From an uncultured Collinsella sp. (GTDB lineage Bacteria; Actinomycetota; Coriobacteriia; Coriobacteriales; Coriobacteriaceae), in contig CATWVA010000043.1 in the NCBI GenBank assembly GCA_958354105.1, positions 1-14,287 of the forward strand: 14,287 nucleotides of DNA. Direction: 5' to 3'. Under the pieces are notes generated by a model. That model was not told where the DNA came from, did no database searches, and was given only the letters and a program-made list of their open reading frames with translations. The translations under genes were made by a program, and so were the position numbers. Shown here piece after piece: positions 5,469 to 12,420 of this stretch. Within the stretch, counting starts at the first letter, position 1. Each line of letters starts with the position of its first letter.

Positions 5469-6674
5469 TTACGACAGCGCAATGCCGCCAAGCCAGCCCC
5501 AGCGCACGCCAGAGCCAGTGCCGTAGAACCGAATAAACGCATCAAGCGACTTAGACGTAATGGAGCCCTCGTTACTCATAACGATGCCGCCGCCAACATA
5601 GATGCCCACGTGTCCGTACAGCAGACCCGGCGTACCGGTGCCACTGTGCGACGAGTCGGCCACGATCATGCCCACCTGCAGCGCCGAACGATCGGAGCTG
5701 TAGCACCAGGCGTTAAACATGTCGCACGCGTTGCCGCCAAAGTAGCCCACGCCGGCGTTGCGGAACACATTGGTAACCCAAGCGGCGCACCAGTTCAGGC
5801 CAGGCGAAGGCGTGGAGTAGCATGCGTTGACGACAGCCTGCTGCTTGCCCGAACCGGCATTCTGCTGTGGGGTGCCGCCGGCATACGAGCCGCCACCCGA
5901 ACTCGAGCCGCCCGAAGAGGAATTGTTCTTGTTTGCGGCAGCCGCGGCAGCGGCAGCCTTCCTGGCAGCCTCCTCTGCCTGGGCGGCAGCGAGAATCTCG
6001 GAATCACGCTGTGCCATGAGCTCCTTGACATCGTCGGAGAGGCCATTCAGCACGGTCTGAACCTCTTGCTGCTTGGCCTGCATGTCCTGCATCTGGGCCG
6101 TCTGCTGGTCTTTGAGCTTCTCCAGGTCGGCCTTCTGCGACTCGAGCTCGGACTTTTGCGTGTCGAGCTCCTTTTGGATGGTCTGAATGTCCTCGATGGC
6201 GTCGCGGTCGCTCTTGTTGATCTTCTCGACGTAATGCGCGTTGGCGACGAGCTCCTCAAACGAGCCAGAAGCGAGCAGCAACGACAGGATATTGGTACCG
6301 CCCGACTTGTAGCTTGCCGCCACGCGATCGGAAAGGTCGTTACGCTTCTTCTTGAGCTCCGACTTCTTGGTGTCGATCTGAGCCTGCGTCTCGTCAATCT
6401 GGCCCTGAACGCCCTCGATATCGCTGAGGGTCTGGGCATTCTTGTTGGCGAGCGTCGCGTACTCATTGGCGATGCTGTCGAGCTGAGCCTGGACCTCGTC
6501 GAGCTGGGCCTGGGCGGCATTCAGTTTGTCGGTGGTTTCTTGACTGGCCTCAGCCGCATGGGCGCGGGCGGGCAGGCCAAAAAGAACAGCCGCAGAAGCG
6601 GCGCCGAAAAGAGCCTTAAGGGCAGTGCGGCGCGAAAGCTCCTGCGTAAAGATTGAATCGTTGTTCGGTGACAT
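5469..6674 (-). CDS. Secreted coiled-coil CHAP-like peptidoglycan hydrolase
   Basis: A 401-aa predicted exported protein. The N-terminus has a twin-arginine-type signal, SRRTALK (14-20), a hydrophobic stretch to about 35 and a likely cleavage after AHA (38-40). Residues 45-235 are a long Glu/Gln/Lys-rich coiled coil like that of PcsB/CwlO-type proteins, followed by an Ala-rich run (229-248) and a Ser/Gly linker (251-268). The C-terminal domain (275-401) fits CHAP or NlpC/P60-like cysteine peptidases, with NWCAAWV (Cys296) and GHVGIYV (His355) as the probable catalytic pair. The role is inferred as peptidoglycan cleavage in cell separation, with the coiled coil as an autoinhibitory or FtsEX-contacting part as in PcsB. 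The start is supported by GGAG 6 nt upstream. CHAP versus NlpC/P60 assignment is uncertain. Confidence 0.85.
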   Translation of the reverse strand: MSPNNDSIFTQELSRRTALKALFGAASAAVLFGLPARAHAAEASQETTDKLNAAQAQLDEVQAQLDSIANEYATLANKNAQTLSDIEGVQGQIDETQAQIDTKKSELKKKRNDLSDRVAASYKSGGTNILSLLLASGSFEELVANAHYVEKINKSDRDAIEDIQTIQKELDTQKSELESQKADLEKLKDQQTAQMQDMQAKQQEVQTVLNGLSDDVKELMAQRDSEILAAAQAEEAARKAAAAAAAANKNNSSSGGSSSGGGSYAGGTPQQNAGSGKQQAVVNACYSTPSPGLNWCAAWVTNVFRNAGVGYFGGNACDMFNAWCYSSDRSALQVGMIVADSSHSGTGTPGLLYGHVGIYVGGGIVMSNEGSITSKSLDAFIRFYGTGSGVRWGWLGGIALS

Positions 6675-6718
6675 ATGTACTCCGTTACATGTTTATTTAT
6701 ATGTCGCTCAACTTAAAC

Positions 6719-6746
6719 ATATTAACGCACATCGCGCTTGTCCCAA
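6719..6746 (-). promoter_or_regulatory. Candidate promoter of the CHAP gene
   Basis: On the minus strand TTGGGA (6746-6741) and TAATAT (6724-6719) are separated by 16 bp and would start transcription near 6712, about 38 nt before the start codon. A 7-bp inverted repeat, ATGTTTA (6689-6695) with TAAACAT (6714-6720), straddles the expected start and could be an operator. Both hexamers are imperfect. Confidence 0.35.
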
Positions 6747-6877
6747 CTATTTCCACGAACGGCTGGAAAAGCATGGTCAGCGGCTCGCAAATACGTCCCA
6801 CACCAAAGGTAAGGATTATGCAAATAACACCCTATGAGTACGTTAACATCAATCCTCTGGTTTTCCTGCCCCGCGTG

Positions 6878-6905
6878 TTTTGGGCACCCCCAGCTGCGCT
6901 ATACT
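6878..6905 (+). promoter_or_regulatory. Candidate galE promoter
   Basis: TATACT (6900-6905) is a good -10, and a poor -35 (TTTTGG, 6878-6883) lies 16 bp upstream. The start point would be near 6912, leaving about a 30-nt leader before galE. The rest of 6747-6877 shows no gene I can support. A 38-codon frame (6818-6934) ends at the galE ribosome binding site but overlaps this promoter. Confidence 0.4.
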
Positions 6906-6942
6906 CCCCTCAAGAAGTGTTCCTGATTCGATAGGAGACTAC

Positions 6943-8004
6943 ATGTCCAAAGCACTCGACCCCAAAGACACCTGCGTCCTCGTTACCGGCGGCGCCGGCT
7001 TTATCGGCTCGCATACCGTCGTTCAGCTGCTCGAGGGCGGCTACCAGGTTGTCGTCGTCGATGACCTCTCCAACTCCAGCGCCGTTGCCATCGACCGCGT
7101 CAAGACCATCGTGGGCGACGAGGCCGCCAAGAACCTCACCTTCTACGAGGCCAACGTGCTCGACCGCGACGCGATGAACAAGATCTTCGATACCCACCAG
7201 ATCGACCGTGTCATCCACTTCGCCGGCTTTAAGGCCGTTGGCGAGTCGGTAAGCAAGCCCGTCGAGTACTACCACAACAACATCGAGAACACCCTGGTGC
7301 TCATCGATGTCATGCGCAACCACGGCTGCAAGTCCATCATCTTCTCGAGCTCTTCGACCGTCTACGGCGATCCGGACAATCCGCCTGTCACCGAAGAGGA
7401 CCCCAAGAAGCCCGCGACCAACCCCTATGGTTGGACCAAGTGGATGATTGAGCAGATCCTCATGGACGTCCACACCGCCGACCCCGAGTGGGACGTCGTG
7501 CTGCTCCGTTACTTCAATCCCATCGGCGCCCATCCGTCGGGCCTGATTGGCGAGGACCCCAAGGGTATCCCCAACAACCTGGTGCCTTACGTCGCCCAGG
7601 TCGCCGTCGGTAAGCTCGAGGCTGTTCAGGTCTTTGGCAACGATTACCCCACCCCCGACGGCACCGGCGTGCGCGACTACATCCACGTGTGTGACCTGGC
7701 ATCTGGTCACGTGGCCGCCCTCAACTGGATGAACGGCAAGACCGGCGTCGAGATCTTTAACCTGGGCACCGGCACCGGCACCTCGGTACTCGAGGTCGTC
7801 GCTGCTTTCTCCAAGGCCTGCGGCAAGGAGCTGCCCTATGTGATCCGCGAGCGCCGCGCCGGCGACATCGCCGCCAACTGGTGCGATGCCTCCAAGGCCG
7901 AGCGCATGATGGGCTGGAAGGCCCAGTACGATATCGCGGACATGTGCCGCGACAGCTGGAATTGGCAGAGCCACAACCCCAACGGCTTCGCCGACGCCGA
8001 GTAG
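6943..8004 (+). CDS. galE: UDP-glucose 4-epimerase
   Basis: A 353-aa cytosolic NAD-dependent short-chain dehydrogenase/reductase that interconverts UDP-galactose and UDP-glucose (Leloir pathway and sugar-nucleotide supply). The NAD motif TGGAGFIGSH is at 15-24, the catalytic Ser region SSSSTVYG at 135-142 and the YxxxK pair at Tyr162/Lys166 (YGWTK). The C-terminal substrate region RRAGDIAANWCDASKA spans 304-319. At the position matching E. coli Tyr299, which limits substrate size, this protein has Asn312, so UDP-GalNAc/GlcNAc activity is possible. ATG 6943 is chosen because AGGAG ends 5 nt upstream and the Rossmann fold starts normally; the upstream extension to 6880 has no family similarity. 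A strong terminator follows, so it is probably monocistronic. Confidence 0.96.
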   Translation: MSKALDPKDTCVLVTGGAGFIGSHTVVQLLEGGYQVVVVDDLSNSSAVAIDRVKTIVGDEAAKNLTFYEANVLDRDAMNKIFDTHQIDRVIHFAGFKAVGESVSKPVEYYHNNIENTLVLIDVMRNHGCKSIIFSSSSTVYGDPDNPPVTEEDPKKPATNPYGWTKWMIEQILMDVHTADPEWDVVLLRYFNPIGAHPSGLIGEDPKGIPNNLVPYVAQVAVGKLEAVQVFGNDYPTPDGTGVRDYIHVCDLASGHVAALNWMNGKTGVEIFNLGTGTGTSVLEVVAAFSKACGKELPYVIRERRAGDIAANWCDASKAERMMGWKAQYDIADMCRDSWNWQSHNPNGFADAE

Positions 8005-8026
8005 CAAAAACCTACATACCGTTCTT

Positions 8027-8060
8027 GCCCCGATCTCACGATGTGAGACCGGGGCTTTTT
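8027..8060 (+). terminator. Intrinsic terminator of galE
   Basis: GCCCCGATCTCAC (8027-8039) pairs with GTGAGACCGGGGC (8043-8055) over 13 positions with one A-C mismatch and a 3-nt loop, followed by TTTTT (8056-8060). It lies 22 nt after the galE stop codon. Confidence 0.92.
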
Positions 8061-8112
8061 CATGACGCGTAACCATTCACCAAAATACTTCCAACTTTTT
8101 TATCTTGCCTGT

Positions 8113-8139
8113 ACATGTTTAAACAACATGTTTTACAAT
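8113..8139 (+). promoter_or_regulatory. Candidate malQ promoter with palindromic operator
   Basis: ACATGTT (8113-8119) and AACATGT (8125-8131) form a 7-bp inverted repeat with a 5-nt spacer, directly upstream of a -10-like TACAAT (8134-8139). No consensus -35 lies at the proper distance, and the palindrome covers that position. The promoter may therefore be activator-dependent or repressed by a protein bound there. The leader from about 8146 to 8224 has a small stem TCGGCAGGCCGA (8182-8193) and otherwise nothing I recognise. Confidence 0.4.
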
Positions 8140-8224
8140 AGGCGTATCGAATCAGAACATCGGAGGCGGACTGCACACCCATCGGCAGGCCGACCCCACA
8201 ACAAGAAGGTTGGTGAGCGCATTC

Positions 8225-9730
8225 ATGGAGCGTGCAAGCGGCGTCCTCATGCCCGTCTCATCTCTGCCCGGACCATACGGAATCGGCGGCTTTGGCTGGA
8301 ATGCCTACGACTTCGTCGATTTTCTCGCCTCGTGCAAACAACATTACTGGCAGATTCTGCCCCTTACGACGACCAGCTATGGCGATTCGCCCTATCAGTC
8401 GTTCTCGGCCCGCGCAGGCAACCCCAACTTTATCGACTTTGCCGAGCTTATCGAGGCAGGGTATCTGGAGCAGCGCGATATCGATGGCGTGTATCTGGGA
8501 TCCGACCCCAGCAATGTCGACTACGGCGCTATCTTTGGCGGCCGCCGTCAGATTCTCGACCGCGCCGCTGAGCGCTTTGCTGCCGACAAGCCGGCCGATT
8601 TTGATGACTTTATCCAGGCCAACGAGGACTGGCTCATCCCCTACTGCGAGTTCATGACCGTCAAGGAGGAGTGCGGCCTCAAGGCATTTTGGGAGTGGCC
8701 CGCAGAGCTTCGTACCCGCGGTGAGGCCTCTGCCAAGGTCTGCGCCGCCCATCCCGCGCGCATGCTCTACCACCAGATGACGCAATACTTCTTCGATCGT
8801 CAGTGGAGCCGCCTCAAGGCCTATGCCAACGAGCGCGACATCCTGATCATCGGCGATCTGCCCATCTATGTCTCACGCGACTCCGTCGAGATGTGGGCCA
8901 CGCCCGAGCTCTTTAAGATCGACGCCGCCGGTAATCCTGTGAGTGTCGCCGGCACGCCGCCCGACCAGTTCTCTGCCACCGGCCAGTACTGGGGCAATCC
9001 CATCTACGACTGGGACGCCATGGAGTCGGACGGTTTCTCCTGGTGGGAGGGCCGCATCCGCGCCGCCCTCGACATGTACGATGTCATCCGCCTGGATCAC
9101 TTCCGCGGCTTCGAGGCCTATTGGGAGGTGCCGTTCTCCTCACCCGATTCGTCCTACGGCTCGTGGACGCAGGGCCCCGGCCTCAAGTTCTTCAAGACGC
9201 TCGAGGAAAAGCTCGGCACGCTACCCATCATCGCCGAAGACCTGGGCTTCCTCACCCCCGGCGTCATCGACATGCGCGACAACTCGGGCTTCCCCGGCAT
9301 GAAGATCTTGCAGTTCGCCTTTGAGGGCACCAACTCGTACTATCTGCCACACAACTACATTGCCAACACCGTCGCCTATGTGGGCACCCACGACAACGAG
9401 ACGGCGCGCGGTTGGTTTGAGGGAACGGCCACCCCGCGTCAGCGCGAGCAGGCGGCCCTGTACACCCACCAGCAGGCCGGCGAGCCCATGGCCGATGCAC
9501 TCAACCGCACCATCGCCGCCAGCGTGAGCGATACCTGCATCTACACCATGCAAGACCTGCTCAACCTGGGCAACGAGGCGCGCATCAACACTCCCGCCAC
9601 GCTGGGCGGCAACTGGACCTGGCGCATGCTCGATGGCGCCATCACCCGCGAGCTCGAGCACAAGCTCACCGACTGGACCGAAACCTACTTCCGCATCCCG
9701 TCGGAAGCCGAAATTGAGCTTCCCCAATAG
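8225..9730 (+). CDS. malQ: 4-alpha-glucanotransferase (amylomaltase, GH77)
   Basis: A 501-aa cytosolic disproportionating enzyme that transfers maltosyl and longer units between alpha-1,4-glucans, releasing glucose and making chains long enough for phosphorylase. GH77 features: the N-terminal GVLMPVSSLPGPYGIG (6-21), the nucleophile Asp291 in RLDHFRG, the acid/base Glu338 in AEDLG and the third carboxylate Asp390 in THDNET. The length is standard for the bacterial short form. In-frame TTG 8210 and GTG 8213 precede ATG 8225. The ATG is preferred because GGTGAG lies 7 nt upstream and the protein then begins as the family does. It is followed by glgP after 128 nt, probably as one unit for maltodextrin or glycogen breakdown. 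Confidence 0.96.
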   Translation: MERASGVLMPVSSLPGPYGIGGFGWNAYDFVDFLASCKQHYWQILPLTTTSYGDSPYQSFSARAGNPNFIDFAELIEAGYLEQRDIDGVYLGSDPSNVDYGAIFGGRRQILDRAAERFAADKPADFDDFIQANEDWLIPYCEFMTVKEECGLKAFWEWPAELRTRGEASAKVCAAHPARMLYHQMTQYFFDRQWSRLKAYANERDILIIGDLPIYVSRDSVEMWATPELFKIDAAGNPVSVAGTPPDQFSATGQYWGNPIYDWDAMESDGFSWWEGRIRAALDMYDVIRLDHFRGFEAYWEVPFSSPDSSYGSWTQGPGLKFFKTLEEKLGTLPIIAEDLGFLTPGVIDMRDNSGFPGMKILQFAFEGTNSYYLPHNYIANTVAYVGTHDNETARGWFEGTATPRQREQAALYTHQQAGEPMADALNRTIAASVSDTCIYTMQDLLNLGNEARINTPATLGGNWTWRMLDGAITRELEHKLTDWTETYFRIPSEAEIELPQ

Positions 9731-9778
9731 GAGCCACCGCGCCCGACCCCACCCCACCGTGCGGACGCGACCGCTTTT

Positions 9779-9819
9779 CCCGCGCGAGGCCGCCCCAATC
9801 CCTCGCGCGGGCTTCTTTT
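9779..9819 (+). terminator. Intercistronic terminator between malQ and glgP
   Basis: CCCGCGCGAGG (9779-9789) pairs perfectly with CCTCGCGCGGG (9801-9811) across an 11-nt loop, followed by CTTCTTTT (9812-9819). Only 39 nt separate it from the glgP start, and I see no convincing promoter there. It is therefore likely to act as a partial terminator that lowers glgP relative to malQ, or glgP has a promoter I cannot recognise. Confidence 0.8.
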
Positions 9820-9858
9820 GAATTTCTGACATGTAGTCGACTCACCACAGGAGGAAAC

Positions 9859-12126
9859 ATGCCCCGTATCAATCTTGCGGCTCTTGCCGAGCAGTCCTTT
9901 GGAACCTCGCTCGAGCAGCTCGATGACCGTCGTATTTATAAGCTGCTGGTCAAGCTCGTGCAGGAGCGCTCTGCCGCCTGTCCGCTCAACAACGGCAAGA
10001 AAAAGCTCTACTACATCTCTGCCGAGTTTTTGATCGGCAAGCTGCTCATCAACAATATGATCGACCTCGGCATCTATGACGAGGTTAAGGACCAGCTCGT
10101 CGCCGCCGGCCACGACCTCAACAAGATTGAGGAGTTCGAGGTCGAGCCTTCGCTCGGCAACGGCGGCCTGGGCCGTCTGGCTGCGTGCTTCTTGGATTCC
10201 ATCGCCACGCTGGGCCTTACCGGCGACGGCGTGGGCCTCAACTACCATTACGGCCTGTTCCGCCAGCGCTTTGTCGACAACCAGCAGAAGGCCGTCCCCG
10301 ACGAGTGGCTCGGCGAGCAGGACATCCTGATCGATGACGACCGCTCCTACACCGTCGAGTTCGGTGATTTTGCCGTTACTTCCAAGCTCGTCAACATCGA
10401 TGTGCCCGGTTATGGCCAGCCCGCCAAGAATCGCCTGCGCCTGTTTGACCTGGCAAGCGTCGACGACGGCCTGGTACCCGGCAGCTCCATCGACTTCGAC
10501 AAGACCGAGATTGCCAAGAACCTCACCTTGTTCCTCTACCCCGACGATTCCGACGAGCAGGGTCGCCTGCTTCGCATCTACCAGGAGTACTTCATGGTGA
10601 GCAACGCCGCCCAGCTCCTGATCGACGAGGCCGTCGAGCGCGGTAGCAATCTGCACGATCTGGCCGACTACGCCGTGGTTCAGATCAACGACACGCACCC
10701 CACCATGGTCATTCCCGAGCTCATCCGCCTGCTCACCACCGAGCACGACATTGAGTTTGACGAGGCCGTTGCCATCGTGCGCTCCATGGTCGCCTACACC
10801 AACCACACGATCCTTGCCGAGGCACTCGAGAAGTGGCCGCTCGCCAGCCTGCAGAAGGTCTCCCCCGCCATCGCCGACATCATCGTCAAGCTCGACGAGA
10901 TCGCCAAGGCTGAGCACGATGACCCGCGCGTTGCCATCATCGACGAGTGTGAGACCGTCCACATGGCCCACATGGACATCCACTTTGGCTTCTCCATCAA
11001 CGGCGTCGCCGCGCTCCACACCAAGATTCTTGAGGACACCGAGCTCCACCCGTTCTACGAGATCTATCCCGAGAAGTTCTCCAACAAGACCAACGGCATC
11101 ACCTTCCGCCGCTGGATCCATGGCGCCAACCCCGTGCTCGCCAGCCTGCTCGACGATGTGATCGGCACCGATTGGCGCAGTACCGGCGACCTGAGCAAGC
11201 TTGCCGAATTCGCCGACGACAAGGATGTTCTTGAGCGCCTGGCCGCCACCAAGGTCGAGGCCAAAACCATCATGCGCGAGTTTATGGCGCTCGAACAGGG
11301 CGTGACGATCCCCTCCAACGCCATCATCGATGTTCAGGTCAAGCGTATCCACGAGTACAAGCGCCAGCAGATGCTCGCGCTCTACATCATCTGGAAGTAC
11401 CTCGACATCAAGAACGGCAATAAGCCTAAGCACCCCGTCACCATCATCTTTGGCGGCAAGGCAGCGCCTGCCTACACCATCGCTCAAGACATCATTCACC
11501 TGATCCTGACGCTGTCCCAGTGGATCGCCAACGACCCCGACGTGGCCCCCTACCTACAGGTTGTCATGATCGAGAACTACAACGTCACCGCTGCCGAGCG
11601 CGTGATTCCCGCTGCTGACATCTCCGAGCAGATCAGCCTGGCCTCCAAGGAGGCGAGCGGCACCTCCAACATGAAGTTCATGCTCAACGGCGCCTTGACC
11701 CTGTGCACGCTCGACGGCGCCAACGTGGAGATCGCCGAGCTCGTCGGCGACGAGAACATCTACACCTTTGGTGCCTCGTCCAAGCAGGTCGAGCAACTCT
11801 ACGCCGACGGCACCTATGACGCCGGCACGCTCTACCGCAAGCCCGGCATCAAGCTGCTGGTGGACTTCATCACCAACCCCGCCTTTATGGCAACCGGCAA
11901 CGCCGAGCGCCTGCAGCGTCTGCACGACGACATCAAGGGCAAGGACTGGTTTATGGCCCTGCTCGACATTGAGGAGTACATCCAGACCAAGGAGCGCGTG
12001 CTGGCAGACTACGAGGACCAGGACGCCTGGATGCGCAAGGCGCTGATCAACATCGCCAACGCCGGCACCTTCTCGTCCGACCGCACGATCTCCCAGTACA
12101 ACGACGAGATCTGGCACCTGGACTAA
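9859..12126 (+). CDS. glgP: Glycogen/maltodextrin phosphorylase (GT35)
   Basis: A 755-aa cytosolic pyridoxal-phosphate enzyme that releases glucose 1-phosphate from the non-reducing ends of alpha-1,4-glucans using phosphate. Conserved blocks: the glycine-rich EPSLGNGGLGRLAACFLDS (96-114), INDTHP (276-281), NGVAALHT (381-388), TNGITFRRW (411-419), and the PLP site EASGTSNMKF (598-607) with Lys606. The length fits the short bacterial form without regulatory extensions. The start has a perfect AGGAGG (9849-9854) 4 nt upstream. Placed after malQ, it completes a glucan breakdown pair; maltodextrin versus glycogen as the main substrate cannot be decided from the sequence. Confidence 0.96.
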   Translation: MPRINLAALAEQSFGTSLEQLDDRRIYKLLVKLVQERSAACPLNNGKKKLYYISAEFLIGKLLINNMIDLGIYDEVKDQLVAAGHDLNKIEEFEVEPSLGNGGLGRLAACFLDSIATLGLTGDGVGLNYHYGLFRQRFVDNQQKAVPDEWLGEQDILIDDDRSYTVEFGDFAVTSKLVNIDVPGYGQPAKNRLRLFDLASVDDGLVPGSSIDFDKTEIAKNLTLFLYPDDSDEQGRLLRIYQEYFMVSNAAQLLIDEAVERGSNLHDLADYAVVQINDTHPTMVIPELIRLLTTEHDIEFDEAVAIVRSMVAYTNHTILAEALEKWPLASLQKVSPAIADIIVKLDEIAKAEHDDPRVAIIDECETVHMAHMDIHFGFSINGVAALHTKILEDTELHPFYEIYPEKFSNKTNGITFRRWIHGANPVLASLLDDVIGTDWRSTGDLSKLAEFADDKDVLERLAATKVEAKTIMREFMALEQGVTIPSNAIIDVQVKRIHEYKRQQMLALYIIWKYLDIKNGNKPKHPVTIIFGGKAAPAYTIAQDIIHLILTLSQWIANDPDVAPYLQVVMIENYNVTAAERVIPAADISEQISLASKEASGTSNMKFMLNGALTLCTLDGANVEIAELVGDENIYTFGASSKQVEQLYADGTYDAGTLYRKPGIKLLVDFITNPAFMATGNAERLQRLHDDIKGKDWFMALLDIEEYIQTKERVLADYEDQDAWMRKALINIANAGTFSSDRTISQYNDEIWHLD

Positions 12127-12151
12127 CCCATTCCCCTTACCCATCCTCTTG

Positions 12152-12185
12152 AAAGCGGAGTCGTGGCAACACGGCTCCGCTTTTT
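12152..12185 (+). terminator. Intrinsic terminator of glgP
   Basis: GCGGAGTCGTG (12155-12165) pairs with CACGGCTCCGC (12170-12180) with one G-U pair and a GCAA tetraloop, extended by AAA/TTT, and is followed by TTTTT. It starts 25 nt after the glgP stop codon. Confidence 0.92.
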
Positions 12186-12224
12186 GTGTCCATATGCCGG
12201 CCTATGGTTTGTCTCGACCAAACA

Positions 12225-12281
12225 ATCTCGATCTGTAACACCTAACCGGCAAAATTGGGTCTATCTGTTACAGATCAAGAT
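12225..12281. repeat. 16-bp inverted repeat between convergent genes
   Basis: ATCTCGATCTGTAACA (12225-12240) and TGTTACAGATCAAGAT (12266-12281) are complementary at 15 of 16 positions around a 25-nt loop. The right arm overlaps a second, perfect palindrome, ATCTGTTACAGAT (12263-12275). A further TTGTC/GACAA pair (12209-12213, 12295-12299) could extend the structure. The element lies between the terminators of glgP and the transporter genes and has no coding frame. It may be a repeat, a structured RNA or a regulator binding site; none can be chosen from the sequence. Confidence 0.6.
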
Positions 12282-12308
12282 AAGCTAACAGATGGACAAC
12301 CCCAACAC

Positions 12309-12352
12309 AAAGAAAGGCTCCCCTCTCGCCCAGTGGACGGGAGGGGAGCCTT
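12309..12352 (-). terminator. Intrinsic terminator of the transporter genes
   Basis: AAGGCTCCCCTC (12314-12325) pairs perfectly with GAGGGGAGCCTT (12341-12352). On the minus strand it is followed by TCTTT (12313-12309). It lies about 70 nt after the stop codon of the ABC ATPase gene. The plus-strand side has no T-tract, so the direction is clear. Confidence 0.82.
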
Positions 12353-12420
12353 ATATGTGACCACGGCAAAAGGATGGCAAAGCCGCAGTCGCCCAAAGGG
12401 AGGGCCTGGATGCACCGGGC

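Noticed and set aside
5355..6656. A 433-codon plus-strand frame opposite the CHAP gene
   Set aside because: It starts inside the inverted repeat and mirrors the coiled-coil gene; the minus strand has signal peptide, linker and catalytic motifs, while this frame is Leu/Val-rich without motifs.
6818..6934. A 38-codon frame (MQITPYEYV...) ending at the galE ribosome binding site
   Set aside because: AAGG precedes it and its stop abuts the galE Shine-Dalgarno, which suggested a leader peptide. However, the best galE -10 lies inside it, the spacing to AAGG is only 3 nt and nothing supports translation.
8210..8224. TTG 8210 or GTG 8213 as the malQ start
   Set aside because: AAGAAGG directly abuts the TTG, leaving no room for initiation; ATG 8225 has a better-spaced GGTGAG and gives the usual family N-terminus.
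9685..11499. A 604-codon minus-strand frame opposite glgP
   Set aside because: It overlaps the malQ end, the terminator and glgP, has no domain and is a codon-bias shadow of the phosphorylase.
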